Shown piece after piece: positions 23,630 to 36,388 of a DNA stretch of 64,000 nt. The first letter of the stretch is position 1; each line of letters begins with the position of its first letter. The translations under genes and the position numbers were made by a program. Source of the DNA: Dysidea avara (taxonomy: Eukaryota; Porifera; Demospongiae; Dictyoceratida; Dysideidae); assembly GCF_963678975.1 (NCBI RefSeq), contig NC_089276.1, positions 20,029,226-20,093,225 on the forward strand. Direction: 5' to 3'. Below the pieces are notes generated by a model that was given only the letters and a program-made list of their open reading frames with translations, was not told the DNA's origin and did not search any database.

Positions 23630-24597
23630 ACACACACACACACACACACACGCACGCACACACACACACATACACACACACGCACGCACACACACACACA
23701 CACACACACATGATACATGGCACAATCACACTGCAATTGTTAAACAATCGAAATAAAATAAAATATATATGTACCACATGGATTGCAGAATGAAAATAGA
23801 AGGGTGGTCATAGTATAGTTCAGTCCAGTGGTTCGATGCACACATATGGTAATCCCAAATGAAACAAAACTACACTGGTTAAATGGTACAATGGTTGGTT
23901 GAACAATAGAAGTTATATTTATGTACCACATGGATTGCATAATAGAAAAAGGAGTGGTTTTTGTGTGTGTGTGTCTGGCTGTTTAATTTAGAAGCCAATG
24001 TGGTAGCAATGGTTATAATTAGCACTGGTCACTTCCATTGTTTGAGGCTTGGTCTAATTGTTTTGCATGTCTTCCATCTAAAAAAAAAAGTATCCTGCCT
24101 GCTTTAATTTCGACTGAGACAACATGCACGACTTGTACATTTCATCTACACCACAATCTAGCCATCTATATATCAACTGCATGTATTGTTAGCTTGTAGC
24201 TGTACCATAACTGTCAAATCGATAATTTTTTTTTTAAACAAAAAAATGAATAAACAAAAATAAATCAACTGGCTAATAACTATATAGCAGACGATATGCT
24301 GGGGAAGACAAAGGAAAATTATTTTTAAATTAATTAATAAAAGTATCATATAATTGTCATATGGTCTGGCTGTATAGCTACACTGACTACAAGCCTGGCT
24401 AGATTTGAAATTGTTTGGACGTATGAAGCGATATGATTGTAAAACGATCATATAATTATTGCCATAAAGTGGTTGTATGCACCTTTTGATGCACTGCACA
24501 GACTATATATCCTCTCCTCCACCGGTACTTTACTTGTGCTAGTCATGATTCCCCCCCCCCCCCCTTTTCACACACTCTCCACATGTTTGCCGTACTT

Positions 24598-24673
<76 letters not shown>

Positions 24674-25549
24674 ACATGATACATGGCACAATCACACTGC
24701 AATTGTTAAACAATCGAAATTAAATTAAATATATATGTACCACATGGATTGCAGAATGAAAATAGAAGGGTGGTCATAGTATAGTTCAGTCCAGTGGTTC
24801 GATGCACACATATGGTAATCCCAAATGAAACAAAACCACACTGGTTAAATGGTACAATGGTTGGTTGAACAATAGAAGTTATATTTATGTACCACATGGA
24901 TTGCATAATAGAAAAAGGAGTGGTTTTTTTGTGTGTGTGTCTGGCTGTTTAATTTAGAAGCCAATGTGGTAGCAATGGTTATAATTAGCACTGGTCACTT
25001 CCATTGTTTGAGGCTTGGTCTAATTGTTTTGCATGTCTTCCATCTAAAAAAAAAAAAGTGTCCTGCCTGCTTTAATTTCGACTGAGACAACATGCACGAC
25101 TTGTACATTTCATCTACACCACAATCTAGCCATCTATATATCAACTGCATGTATTGTTAGCTTGTAGCTGTACCATAACTTTTTTTTTAAAACAAAAAAA
25201 TGAATAAACAAAAATAAATCAACTGGCTAATAACTATATAGCAGATGATATGCTGGGGAAGACAAAGGAAAATTATTTTTAAATTAATTAATAAAAATAT
25301 CATATAATTGTCATATGGTCTGGCCGTATAGCTACACTGACTACAAGCCTGGCTAGATTTGAAATTGTTTGGACGTATGAAGCGATATGATTGTAAAACG
25401 ATCATATAATTATAGCCATAAAGTGGTTGTATGCACCTTTTGATGTACTGCACAAACTATATATCCTCTCCTCCACCGGTACTTTACTTGTGCTAGTCAT
25501 GATTCCCCCCCCCCTTTTTCACACACTCTCCACATGTTTGCCGTACTTG

Positions 25550-25626
<77 letters not shown>

Positions 25627-26020
25627 ACACATGATACATGGCACAATCACACTGCAATTGTTAAACAATCGAAATAAAATAAAATATATATGTACCACAT
25701 GGATTGCAGAATGGAAATAGAAGGGTGGTCATAGTATAGTTCAGTCCAGTGGTTCGATGCACACATATGGTAATCCCAAATGAAACAAAACCACACTGGT
25801 TAAATGGTACAATGGTTGGTTGAACAATAGAAGTTATATTTATGTACCACATGGATTGCATAATAGAAAAAGGAGTGGTTTTTTGTTGTTGTTGTTCTGG
25901 CAATTTATTTTAGAAGCCAATGTGGTAGCACTGGTTATAATTAGCACTGGTCACTTCCATTGTTTGAGGTCTGGTCTAATTGTTTTGAATGTCTTCCATC
26001 TAAAATTTTTTTTTCCACTT
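23630..26020. repeat. CA-anchored tandem duplication, unit about 0.96 kb
   Basis: Each unit begins with a (CA)n tract, then TGATACATGGCACAATCAC at 23711, 24677 and 25632 (spacings 966 and 955), and ends with a poly-C run followed by the next (CA)n tract. Two full units and one partial unit are nearly identical. A direct repeat with ATGTACCACATGGATTGCA about 150 bases apart lies in every unit. A 66-codon minus-strand frame is present in all three, but its ends differ and it has no known domain. Confidence 0.9.
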
Positions 26021-26678
26021 GTTTTTTATTTTACGTAGCCTTTCTCCCTTGACACTAGGGGATTTGACAAATAAATTCACATTTGTACTTAGCTAGCTAG
26101 CTATAGATACACATGACACGGCAACTGAGCTCTGCAGCCTTCAGTCCTGGTTGGTTAGCTAGCTACGTAGCTTGGGAACATGCGTGCATGTATATGCATA
26201 TACTGTAGAATACGGAACACTTACTAGTGTATTTCATAGCCCATGGTCCATGTCTGTTGCAAATCTTCACTGCTTCTTCTCCAGTCATGCCGGATCACTC
26301 GTGAAAACCGCTATAATTTTGAATTTGTCACGTGATCGTGAGACTTGGTTGATCATGCGCGTTGCTACGTAACCTGTATTATAAGCACTTTCATGTCAAC
26401 AGTCATATACAGCCAGATATCATCTAGTTTTATTTTAGTTTCTCTAAACCCCATCCCCATCCTCTCCTTGACTTTCAACTTGTTTGTTTTAAATTTAATG
26501 TCAATTTAAAGATTGCATGTGATCACTTACAATACAAATAATAAATAATATGAGCAATGTAGCTAGATAGCTACAATGACTACAATAACAAATATTAATT
26601 CAAGTGAAATATACCTGTAATTATAATAATGAAGAAGGTTACAACAAACTACTAGCTAGCTATACAGTTTAACTTTGG
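26021..26678. other. Intergenic between the duplication and the RING gene
   Basis: Contains GTCACGTGATCGTGAG near 26326-26342 (E-box core CACGTG) and no supported gene. It lies downstream of the RING gene stop. A divergent promoter of an unseen plus-strand gene is possible but not supported by an exon. Confidence 0.35.
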
Positions 26679-28061
26679 TCAACTCTCATCTCCAGCAGTG
26701 TCAGTCTCATCTTCTAAGTAACTGCTTACAGCAGTAATCAAGCCATCAAGACCGAGAACTTTGACAGTCTCAAAGTCCGTGTCCCTGCACAGCGGGCAAT
26801 TTGCTGAATGACTGGTTGCCAGCAACTGCTGAACACATTGTTCACATCCTACGATTGACTTGCAGCACATTGATACAACCATCGGTGGCCTTATCGGGAC
26901 CACCTGACATATACAACATTTTAATATATCTTTCAATTTGTCCCTTAATGAGATTGGCAATGTCCTTTCAATGATTGATCTTAAGCCTCTAAACTCATCC
27001 CTCATATCCCTCAGTTCATTTTTGATCCTTTTGGCAGCACGAGGTGCCAGCTCTTCGTCAATGTCATCGTCAGCATCATCTTGAATCATATTGAGATCCC
27101 TCTGTGTCATGGCATATAATTTCCTTCTGGGTGCCTTCCAGAAAGCTAACCCTGAAAATGATAAAGTTATACATACGGTAAACCACAAGTCCTGTATTGT
27201 TACTGTGTACAGTATATGCACATTGCTTTTACATACAGCTAGCTACCTTGAGTGGCAGATGAATTTTCAATTTTTAGGCCATTATTTGTCACAATAACGT
27301 GATCCGATCCCCACTTTTGTTGTATCGCAGCCAATATAAACTCAGTGTGAGCTGTAGATTCTGTGATATTCACAAATATCTGGGCTTTATCATGAAACCT
27401 TATTGTCCTGCCGTTCTTTGTTAGCTTGGCTTGCACCAGTTTCACAGTGGAAGATGGTGGAGGACGCCTTGCCACCACCGATCTGAACATAGAGTTAGAT
27501 GACCCCTGGTAGGGAGTGGACGATGCAAGTACATGTACAGGTGGATTGGTCCCGGGTATACTGCTGTTGCTGCTGTTTAAAGACTGGACATGGGAAGATG
27601 GGGTCCCAGTTGGGGTCCTGGTACGGCCCTCTGTCAAGTTCCTGCCTTCCACCAGTAGAGTTGAAAAGGGCATCACACCTTCTTGAGACAGGTTAAAGGT
27701 CCCATTCTCACTTGGAAAATACATCGATTCGTCAATACTGTCCTTCAAGAAGACGACTGAAGGGTCAACCTGTATGTGAAAGGAAAAAAATGCAATCTAT
27801 GAAGTACTTAGCTATAGCTAGTTTAAAACAAAAAAAATATATAAAAAATAAAAAACACCATTATACACTGTACGTATAGCTATGATATAGCTAGCCATAG
27901 CAATCCTGCAAGGTAGATCCACGTCCCTCTGTTAGCTAGCTATAGCTAACCTGAAACAAGCGGCGGAGATTTTCAGTAGTCACTTGATGCATGAACACAT
28001 CAGCTTGCTGTTCTCCCTTCTGCAGGGTAATTCGATCAGATTGAGTAGCCCTATCAGCCAT
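26679..28061 (-). CDS. RING-type zinc finger protein, three exons
   Basis: Exons 28061-27951, 27769-27247 and 27151-26679 join with GT-AG introns of 181 and 95 bp and correct phases into about 368 codons. The start is ATG in ACCATATGG context. The N-terminal part contains VDPSVVFLKDSIDESMYF; the middle is Ser/Thr/Pro-rich followed by a conserved block (TIRFHDKAQIFVNITE); an acidic and basic helical stretch precedes residues 290-338, a Cys-rich finger: CCIC, then SMCC, GCEQC and CPLC. No His occupies the usual RING position, so this is a His-less RING or related treble-clef fold. The KLKDILKCCICQVVPI block resembles a multi-copy family of fish and invertebrate RING proteins; ubiquitin-ligase activity is inference. 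The promoter and first 14-15 codons are repeated in inverted orientation at 28412-28606. Confidence 0.85.
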
Positions 28062-28606
28062 ATGGTTACGCAAATGCAGTTTATCTGATGCCTGTCACAG
28101 CACGTAGGCTATTTATACCTTGTGTGCAGTAGCTACTAGCTACCTCTACTAGACCTCAAACCATACTTTCAAATACAATACACATTATGCTCCTTCTTTG
28201 TTCGACCTGTAGCATTCTTTATTAGATACTAGATTTGACACGTAGTTAGCTAGCTACTCTGACATAGAGGTTTAGCTAGGTAATTAAGAACTATATGGCT
28301 GCTTGCCAGTTTAGTTCTTTCTTCTAGTACCCACTAACCACAAGTTTCTATACTGTGCCGGAATATATAGCTAAGCATACTTAAGTGTCAAATCCAGTAA
28401 CTAACAAAGAATGTTACAGGTTGAACAAAGAAGGAGCATAATGTGTATTGTATTTGAAAGTATGGTTTGAGGTCTAGTAGAGGTCTATTAGCTACTGCAC
28501 ACAAGGTATAAATAGCCTACGTGCTGTGACAGGCATCAGATAAACTGCATTTGCTTAACCATATGGCTGATAGGGCTACTGAATCCGATCGAATTACCCT
28601 GCAGAG
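28023..28606. repeat. Inverted duplication of the RING gene 5' end
   Basis: Arms of about 190 bases (28023-28220 and 28412-28606) with a spacer of about 190 bases. Each arm holds the upstream region (CAAACCATACTTTCAAATAC and so on), the 5' leader and the ATG. The right arm reads MADRATESDRITLQ, versus MADRATQSDRITLQ in the real gene, then diverges after the CTGCAGA site into a frame that stops after about 52 codons. The arrangement is head-to-head, giving two divergent promoter copies. Confidence 0.85.
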
Positions 28607-28721
28607 GGCGTTACCGGAAATCCTAGGTCATGAGCTATTTAAAAAAATCGATGGCCAAAGTATAGGCACCCATTGGGGAACTTTCCATACGCGAGGGTTA
28701 CACCTTTGGGTCTGGGTGTAG
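28563..28721 (+). pseudogene. Truncated head-to-head copy of RING gene exon 1
   Basis: An ATG in the same context as the RING gene opens a frame of about 52 codons. The first 14 match RING exon 1 with one substitution (Q to E); the rest is unrelated and no splice site equivalent to the exon 1 donor is kept. It may still be transcribed from its duplicated promoter, but there is no evidence of a functional product. Confidence 0.6.
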
Positions 28722-29466
28722 GACCTAAAGCACACCGTATATACCATACTTCTGCATAAAGTGTAGCGATTACGAGGGGTTAACACCTGGCTATGAATTT
28801 TTAAAAAAACATACCATTTTGGCTTGAAGTTGCTGGTAGATCCACCTGGTGACGTCAAATCTATTCGAGTCTGGGTTTAAACAAATCATTATCACAGCAG
28901 AGGTGTTTATCGGTGATTTACTTTCAGCTGACAATGAAACACGACTGGCTTTTCCTTAGTAAAGTTTCAGCATTCTCTCAACGCCATCTTATTTTTGTTC
29001 CATCGATCGATTTGAAATGTTTTATCAAACGACAATCCGCCCTTTTTTCATGCCAGGCGCTTACATTGGGGTGTACTTTGTGACAACAGTGGACGAGAGG
29101 TTGCTGTCAGAGGAGTATATAGTGGCGAATGGTGATAAGACATGTATTTGCGTACGCTAACGGGAGAAAAGAAGCGCGTGCTACATTTTGACTGGAACGC
29201 GAAAGGTATGGGGATGATACACGGCTGTCCTAGCACTGACAAGCTGGGTAGTCGGTAGTCTATTTAACAATGGGGAGGGATGGCACATAACACTATGTGA
29301 TGGTCCCAGAATATGTCTAGCTGACCATTCTTATGAAGAATGTCAATTGTGACCTGCCTAATGTAGCCACCTGCTGAATTAAATGTGTCAATTATACATA
29401 AAGTATAAGGTCAGGAAATTTTTTCTTGATTAAATGCTGTACCATCACACTTGAACAGTGCCACAA
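28722..29466. other. No gene seen
   Basis: Unremarkable sequence; short frames on both strands without recognisable content. Confidence 0.35.
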
Positions 29467-29468
29467 TA

Positions 29469-29862
29469 GACCGTATTCCAAATGACGTCACAAAATAAAA
29501 TGGCTGTGGCTATTTGGGGTATTCTAACAATTTCGAGTGAGAGTTCCAATGGGGCTTAATAATATTCAAATCGCTATTCAACCCTGGAAGAAGATATTGG
29601 CCTAAAACTAACAGGTACAATTATAAGGGTATAAAATCTATTCTCTAATGCCAGGTTAAAAATTTTCAGCTGGTTTTCAAAGTTTAGAAGAAAAACTATT
29701 GTTTCTTTGCTGTAATAACCAAACCTGGTAATTTCGCCTCGATATCTAGTTTGTTAGCTTCTATATCAATCTTTGAAATCTCGATCGCCATTGGTGATAA
29801 TACTCGAAAATATAAGAATCCCCCGAATAGAAAATCCGTGTGACATCATTTGGAATACGGTC
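29469..29862. repeat. Foldback MITE with TA flanks (Tc1/mariner-like)
   Basis: Inverted repeats GACCGTATTCCAAATGACGT and TCATTTGGAATACGGTC are each flanked by TA (29467-29468 and 29863-29864). The left arm contains the palindrome TGACGTCA, the right arm a changed TGACATCA. No transposase is encoded. Confidence 0.8.
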
Positions 29863-29864
29863 TA

Positions 29865-30371
29865 TTCATTCTACAATATTACAAGTAACACTACCTTGAT
29901 ATTTTGATCTACTAAAACACCACTGCAAATTAGTGGAGAATACTTATAAATGTTTGAATAACCACTGCATCAAGTGACAGGTAGCTAAGATGCAATATGA
30001 TGTTTTAAGACAGCACTCTTGCGCTTAACTTGAAAGATAGTGTCACACAGATTTGTTGGAGAGTGTTTTCGTAATACTAAAACACCTTAGTGCCTAGTTA
30101 TATATATATAAACAGTGAGGGGGTGCCACACCAACATATCCTGTACTCCTATGTTCATCCTCAGTCAAAGTGGTCAACCTCAAAAAATATGCTTTGACTT
30201 CTGACTTTCACTAAAAGTTGCACTTGACTCTTGAATTTAGTACATTTTTGTAAAGTACATTTAAATTGTTCTAAATGTATCAATAATTGTATATAACTTT
30301 TGAGCTGAGAGCTTGTCCTTACTAAGCATACTGTTTAAATGTGTACTGTTAGGTTTTATTGTAAGCATCAT
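29865..30371. other. No gene seen
   Basis: Includes GGTGCCACACCAACATATCC near 30125, repeated in diverged form near 31232, which suggests an old dispersed repeat on both sides of the 30372-31167 element. Nothing coding recognised. Confidence 0.35.
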
Positions 30372-31167
30372 CAGGGGCGTAGCCAGGATTTTTTTGAAGG
30401 AGGTTCGGATTTAAAGTGGAATGTCTTAAGAGGAAGGCCTGGGTGCTTCCCCTAGACCATGTTACTAAAATAGTGCATACACAAAATATGCCCTTAGGCA
30501 GTAAGATTAAAAGGTGCTGTTTGTGCATCTAACTAGCTAAAACCTACACACTGCTGTTTATGCAGCTATAGAAACTATAAGCCTATTGTAAAACTAACTT
30601 ATCTTTACTTCCAGACAGCATACTGACAGCCAACTTCAATTTCCTAGTGCACGGAAGCCCTCCACACTCGAGTCCCTTAGTTGGCAATACTTTTTTCCAG
30701 CTAAACATTATTCTCAGCTCTCAGCTGATCCAGCTGTTGATGGTCAATAACTTCAGACATGGCTTGTACTCCAGTATGTTGGAGACATCATGTGCCCACA
30801 ACATTTACCAAATAAACAAATCATTCATCAGGTAAATATACATCAACAATTCACAGTTTGTGCTAACCTGACGCATGTATAACACGACCACTCAAGTTCT
30901 GCCTTGTAATAAACCATAGAACAGTCCTTCGCCATTTCACTAACGCCATTTCAACCATGCATCACGTACACAATTGATCATGTGATGCAATAGATATGGT
31001 TCAGCATTAATGTGATGTGACCCTCAAGAGTAGTACAAAGGAGCACCAGTGGGCAAATAGCTACCGGAGAGCTACAGGGCTGTAAGATTTGGTGTGATTT
31101 TTAATTTTTAAGAAATTCTGCTTCTGAAAGGGGGGTTCATCCGAACCCCCCACTGCCTACACCCTTG
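30372..31167. repeat. Probable hAT-like MITE (CAGGGGCGTAG ends)
   Basis: The left end CAGGGGCGTAGCCAGG and the complement of the right end CAAGGGTGTAGGCAGTGG pair imperfectly, and both inner flanks carry a GGTTCGGAT block. ATTGTAAG stands six bases before the left end and ATTGTAAC directly after the right end, a possible 8-bp duplication. No coding capacity. Confidence 0.55.
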
Positions 31168-31653
31168 ATTGTAACAAAGTTCTATAGCTTTAGCAATAAA
31201 TTAATTTTAGCCTTGACAGGCCTATATCATGGTGGCACTCCAATATATCCTGTACTCTAGTGTTCATCCTTGGTCAAGGCGAAAATCAAAGTGAAGCTAG
31301 AATTTTGCAATCAGCCAAAGATAATTGCATTGCAGAAAATGCATTTGCAAACATTATTTGTTGCACTTAAACATGTCTGTTTTGGTGACGATCTGATAGC
31401 GATATGCAAAAATGCGGACGATATATGGTTTGCCAATAACCAGTCAGATTTTTTATGTAACACTACTAGTTAAAATAGACACGTTTCACACTGCACTAAA
31501 TTAATGCCACTTTGCAATGGCCACATAATACATCATAGAAATTTTCTACGGCTTGGCCTAGTGGACATGCATGCAACCATAAAGTACTCAATAAAACACA
31601 GTAGTACCATATGATTTTGTGTATATGTCTCCCACCCCTAAGTTGTGAAGCTA
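31168..31653. other. No gene seen
   Basis: A 67-codon plus-strand frame at 31270-31473 has mixed composition (IIALQKMHLQTLFVALKHVC) but no recognisable domain and no neighbours; I do not call it. Confidence 0.3.
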
Positions 31654-34232
31654 TGATACCCCTCCCCTCACTATGTTACGCTATTGTATTATTGTGCGTC
31701 GTGATTCCCCTCCCCTCACTATGTTACGCTATTGTATTATTGTGCGTCGTGATGCCCCTCCCCTCACTATGTTACGCTATTGTATTTTTGTGTGTTGTGA
31801 TGCCCCTACCTTCACTATGTTACACTATTGTATTTTTGTGTGTTGTGATGCCCCTCCCCTCACTATGTTACACTATTGTATTATTGTGCGTCGTGATGCC
31901 CCTACCCTCACTATGTTACACTATTGTATTATTGTGCGTCGTGATGCCCCTCCCCTCACTATGTTACGCTATTGTATTATTGTGCGTCGTGATTCCCCTC
32001 CCCTCACTATGTTACGCTATTGTATTATTGTGCGTCGTGATGCCCCTCCCCTCACTATGTTACGCTATTGTATTTTTGTGTGTTGTGATGCCCCTACCTT
32101 CACTATGTTACACTATTGTATTTTTGTGTGTTGTGATGCCCCTCCCCTCACTATGTTACACTATTGTATTATTGTGCGTCGTGATGCCCCTACCCTCACT
32201 ATGTTACACTATTGTATTATTGTGCGTCGTGATGCCCCTCCCCTCACTATGTTACACTATTGTATTATTGTCTGTCGTAATGCCCCTACCCTCACTATGT
32301 TACACTATTGTATTATTGTCTGTCGTAATGCCCCTACCCTCACTATGTTACACTATTGTATTATTTTGTGTTGTGATGCCCCTACCCTCACTATGTTACA
32401 CTATTATATTATTGTGTGTCATGATGCCCCTACCCTCACTATGTTACACTATTGTATTATTGTGTTTTGTGATGCCCCTACCCTCACTATGTTACTCTAT
32501 TGTATTATTGTCTGTCGTGATGCCCCTACCCTCACTATGTTACACTATTGTATTATTGTGCGTCGTGATGCCCCTCCCCTCACTATGTTACGCTATTGTA
32601 TTTTTGTGTGTTGTGATGCCCCTACCTTCACTATGTTACACTATTGTATTTTTGTGTGTTGTGATGCCCCTACCCTCACTATGTTACACTATTGTATTAT
32701 TGTGCGTCGTGATTCCCCTCCCCTCACTATGTTACGCTATTGTATTATTGTGCGTCGTGATGCCCCTACCCTCACTATGTTACACTATTGTATTATTGTG
32801 CGTCGTGATGCCCCTCCCCTCACTATGTTACACTATTGTATTATTGTCTGTCGTAATGCCCCTACCCTCACTATGTTACACTATTGTATTATTGTCTGTC
32901 GTAATGCCCCTACCCTCACTATGTTACACTATTGTATTATTTTGTGTTGTGATGCCCCTACCCTCACTATGTTACACTATTATATTATTGTGTGTCATGA
33001 TGCCCCTACCCTCACTATGTTACACTATTGTATTATTGTGTTTTGTGATGCCCCTACCCTCACTATGTTACTCTATTGTATTATTGTCTGTCGTGATGCC
33101 CCTACCCTCACTATGTTACACTATTGTATTATTGTGTGTCGTGATGCCCCTACCCTCACTATGTTACACTATTGTATTATTGTGTGTTGTGATGCCCCTA
33201 CCTTCACTATGTTACACTATTGTATTTTTGTGTGTTGTGATGCCCCTACCCTCACTATGTTACACCATTGTATTATTGTCTGTCGTGATGCCCCTACCCT
33301 CACTATGTTACACTATTGTATTATTGTGTGTCGTGATGCCCCTACCCTCACTATGTTACACTATTGTATTATTGTCTGTCGTGATGCCCCTACCCTCACT
33401 ATGTTACACTATTGTATTATTGTGTGTCGTGATGCCCCTACCCTCACTATGTTACACCATTGTATTATTGTCTGTCGTGATGCCCCTACCCTCACTATGT
33501 TACACTATTGTATTATTGTGTGTCGTGATGCCCCTGCCCTCACTATGTTACACTATTGTATTATTGTGTGTCGTGATGCCCCTACCCTCACTATGTTACA
33601 CTATTGTATTATTGTGTGTTGTGATGCCCCTACCTTCACTATGTTACACTATTGTATTTTTGTGTGTTGTGATGCCCCTACCCTCACTATGTTACACCAT
33701 TGTATTATTGTCTGTCGTGATGCCCCTACCCTCACTATGTTACACTATTGTATTATTGTGTGTCGTGATGTCCCTACCCTCACTATGTTACACTATTGTA
33801 TTATTGTCTGTCGTGATGCCCCTACCCTCACTATGTTACACTATTGTATTATTGTGTGTCGTGATGCCCCTACCCTCACTATGTTACACTATTGTATTAT
33901 TGTGTGTCGTGATGCCCCTGCCCTCACTATGTTACACTATTGTATTATTGTGTGTCGTGATGCCCCTGCCCTCACTATGTTACACTATTGTATTATTGTG
34001 TGTCGTGATGCCCCTACCCTCACTATGTTACACTACTGTATTACTGTGTGTTGTGATGCCCCTACCCTCACTATGTTACACTACTGTATTACTGTGTGTT
34101 GTGATGCCCCTCCCCTTACTATGTTACACTATTGTAATATTGTGTGTTGTGATGCCCCTACCCTCACTATGTTATTGTGTGTCGTGATGCCCTTCCCCTC
34201 ACTATATCACACTATTGTGTTATTGTGTGTCA
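31654..34232 (+). repeat. 48-bp minisatellite, about 54 units
   Basis: The unit is CACTATGTTACACTATTGTA then TTATTGTGTGTCGTGATGCC then CCTACCCT, 48 bases. Because 48 is a multiple of three, two plus-strand frames stay open for 858 and 901 codons with 16-residue periods (MPLPSLCYTIVLLCVV and MLHYCIIVCRDAPTLT). The third frame and all reverse frames have a stop in each unit. The first six units are duplicated in block (offset 288) and a later stretch is duplicated at offset 576 (32245 versus 32821). Variation includes many non-synonymous changes in either frame, so I treat it as non-coding. Confidence 0.9.
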
Positions 34233-34618
34233 GGATTTCACGTGGCTTTGTCACTCCTTATTACAGATTCATTGCTGTAAAAAAAAATTATCTGATAAAT
34301 ATGTGTATGTCTGACAGTGCTACAATGATTTCAAGCAGCAACTATATTGAAAGGTACATATATTATTGTAACATATAACATACATGTTAGAATACAGTGT
34401 ATGAGCTATTGTAAAATTTAATTTTTGGTACACATTAATATCTAGAGACACTTGCATGTACACATACTACAGACACAAATTCATGCATACATACTGTATA
34501 CACACTTACATGACCCAACACACACCACACCACATCACACGCACATAACACACACCCAACTAGAAAGACACACATATTACACGCACGCACACTATACATG
34601 TACATGTACACATACACA

Positions 34619-34695
<77 letters not shown>

Positions 34696-36388
34696 CACTA
34701 CACATACCACACTACATTCACGCATGCACACACACACTACACACATGCGCACACATATCTACACACACACAACACACACATGCATACACTCCAGTGGACT
34801 ATATTATTTATATCTCTTTTACTTACAGATGAGATTCATCACTTAGGGTTGCTTGTTACAAGCATGTTGTTGCTTCTGAACGTATTCCATATACGTAGCA
34901 ACGAAATGTTGGTATCATCCAAGCCTTTTTTGTATCTACCACTTCTCCATGACACAATGATTGAGTGTGCTATTGAGTGGATGTGCTATCGTACATAGTG
35001 AGTCCCTCTTTTACACTTACTTGTTTTACCTAATCCGTTGCACACTAAATAACTTTGAAGTAGTGTCTCTTCGATGGAGGTGTATTGATGCAGTGGTCGT
35101 GCCAAGTTTGTCATCACCAGATCTGTTCATTATCAATATTGTGACATAATAGTGTAGTGATGCATAATACATTCGTACGTACTTCTTATAATATTAAGTG
35201 ATTAAAAAAAAACAGTACGATGTGCATTATAATACTTAATAGTGATCGATCTACTTGTATATATAATAATCACGATGGTTAATCAAATGAAACTATATGG
35301 CTTCACATAAGAAACGTACCTTTGTAACATACAATATGCTTGGGTAAATTAAGCTATCATTAAGTGCACCACACAACATTCGTTTCTGTATATATATGTG
35401 AAAGTTGTAAAAAAATTGTGTAGTTGCCTCATATGGCTTCCCATAGCATCCAAATAAGGTGGACAGGAGACCAAGTTCTGCTCTGCTCATAACCAAATAG
35501 AACATCACTACTTGCAGTACTTGGAAATGCCGATGGTTATGTTTTGTGACCAGAACCACATAGTAACATGTTGTCAGGTAGTTGGTCGGTGTATGGTGTA
35601 CATATTTGATGTGTTGTGGGAGTGTTCTATTGAAAGGTAACTTGATAGAATGGAAGATCTAGCAATTTTTACGGAAATCGATATCTCAAAATGAAACTCC
35701 TCCTTGACCACAATTTTTCACGCATGCGTAGACACACAGTACCTTTACCCATTAAATAAGTTTCAAACATCAGAACTGATATCCAGTCGGAAATAATAGC
35801 TGTGAAATCTGCTCCCAATTTCAAGTCCATATTCTGACCACAAGACACACCCACATGTTCTGTTACACATTTTAAAGCTCCTTTGTGACATTTACGACAT
35901 CTCACACCATTTAAACATGAAAACAATGCTTCAAAGGGGAATTACTGTAAAAATTGACGTAAAACCTATTTTCGCGAGGACCCACCCACCAGGCTCAAAA
36001 ATTTCATAGAAGGTGTTATTCAAGGTACATTATATTTAAATTTACAAATGACCCTTATACATCACATAATGACCGATATATCAAGCTTTTAGTGATAAAA
36101 TCCTGCAAAAGTGATGAAACCTATATACATTATCTACAGTAGCTATACCCTATCTTACAAGAGTGCACTTTTGTGAAGGAGTTACACTAATACTTTTAAA
36201 CTAAAGTGAAGGAGTTGAAGGTCACCGCTCAGGTGAGCATGGGAATATGAAGGGATGGTCAATGACCTGGGACCAGAGGAGGTTGAGCATGCATCTTGAG
36301 AGCTGCTTTTGAACTAGTGCAACTTTGTCACCTCATGAAGTTCTAAAAGGATACTTTAAATATTCATATCAGTGTGTCTGAAGTCATT
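34233..36388. other. No gene seen; CA microsatellite
   Basis: Holds a CA/CATA-rich tract (34500-34790, pure CA at 34620-34692) and otherwise AT-rich sequence. A minus-strand frame at 35926-35669 has a CRKCHKGALKC cluster but no recognised family; I do not call it a gene. Confidence 0.4.

Noticed and set aside
23587-23793. His-Thr repeat frames in CA tracts (also 24473-24679, 25427-25720, 34435-34846)
   Set aside because: Simple-sequence translation of (CA)n, no coding signal.
23740-23940. 66-codon minus frame repeated three times in the CA-anchored duplication
   Set aside because: Its conservation follows from recent duplication of the whole unit; no recognisable domain and no start or splice evidence.
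23768-23940. Direct repeat around ATGTACCACATGGATTGCA, considered as a solo-LTR pair
   Set aside because: Only about 30 bases long, no TG..CA ends and nothing retrotransposon-like between the copies.
31270-31473. 67-codon frame with mixed composition
   Set aside because: No domain recognised and no context; too short to call on its own.
31611-34378. Two giant open frames of 858 and 901 codons
   Set aside because: They are translations of a 48-bp tandem repeat in two frames; no start context, no domain, and many amino-acid changing differences in both frames.
35669-35926. Cys-rich 85-codon minus frame (CRKCHKGALKC)
   Set aside because: No recognised zinc-finger spacing, no neighbouring exon, and no supporting splice sites found.
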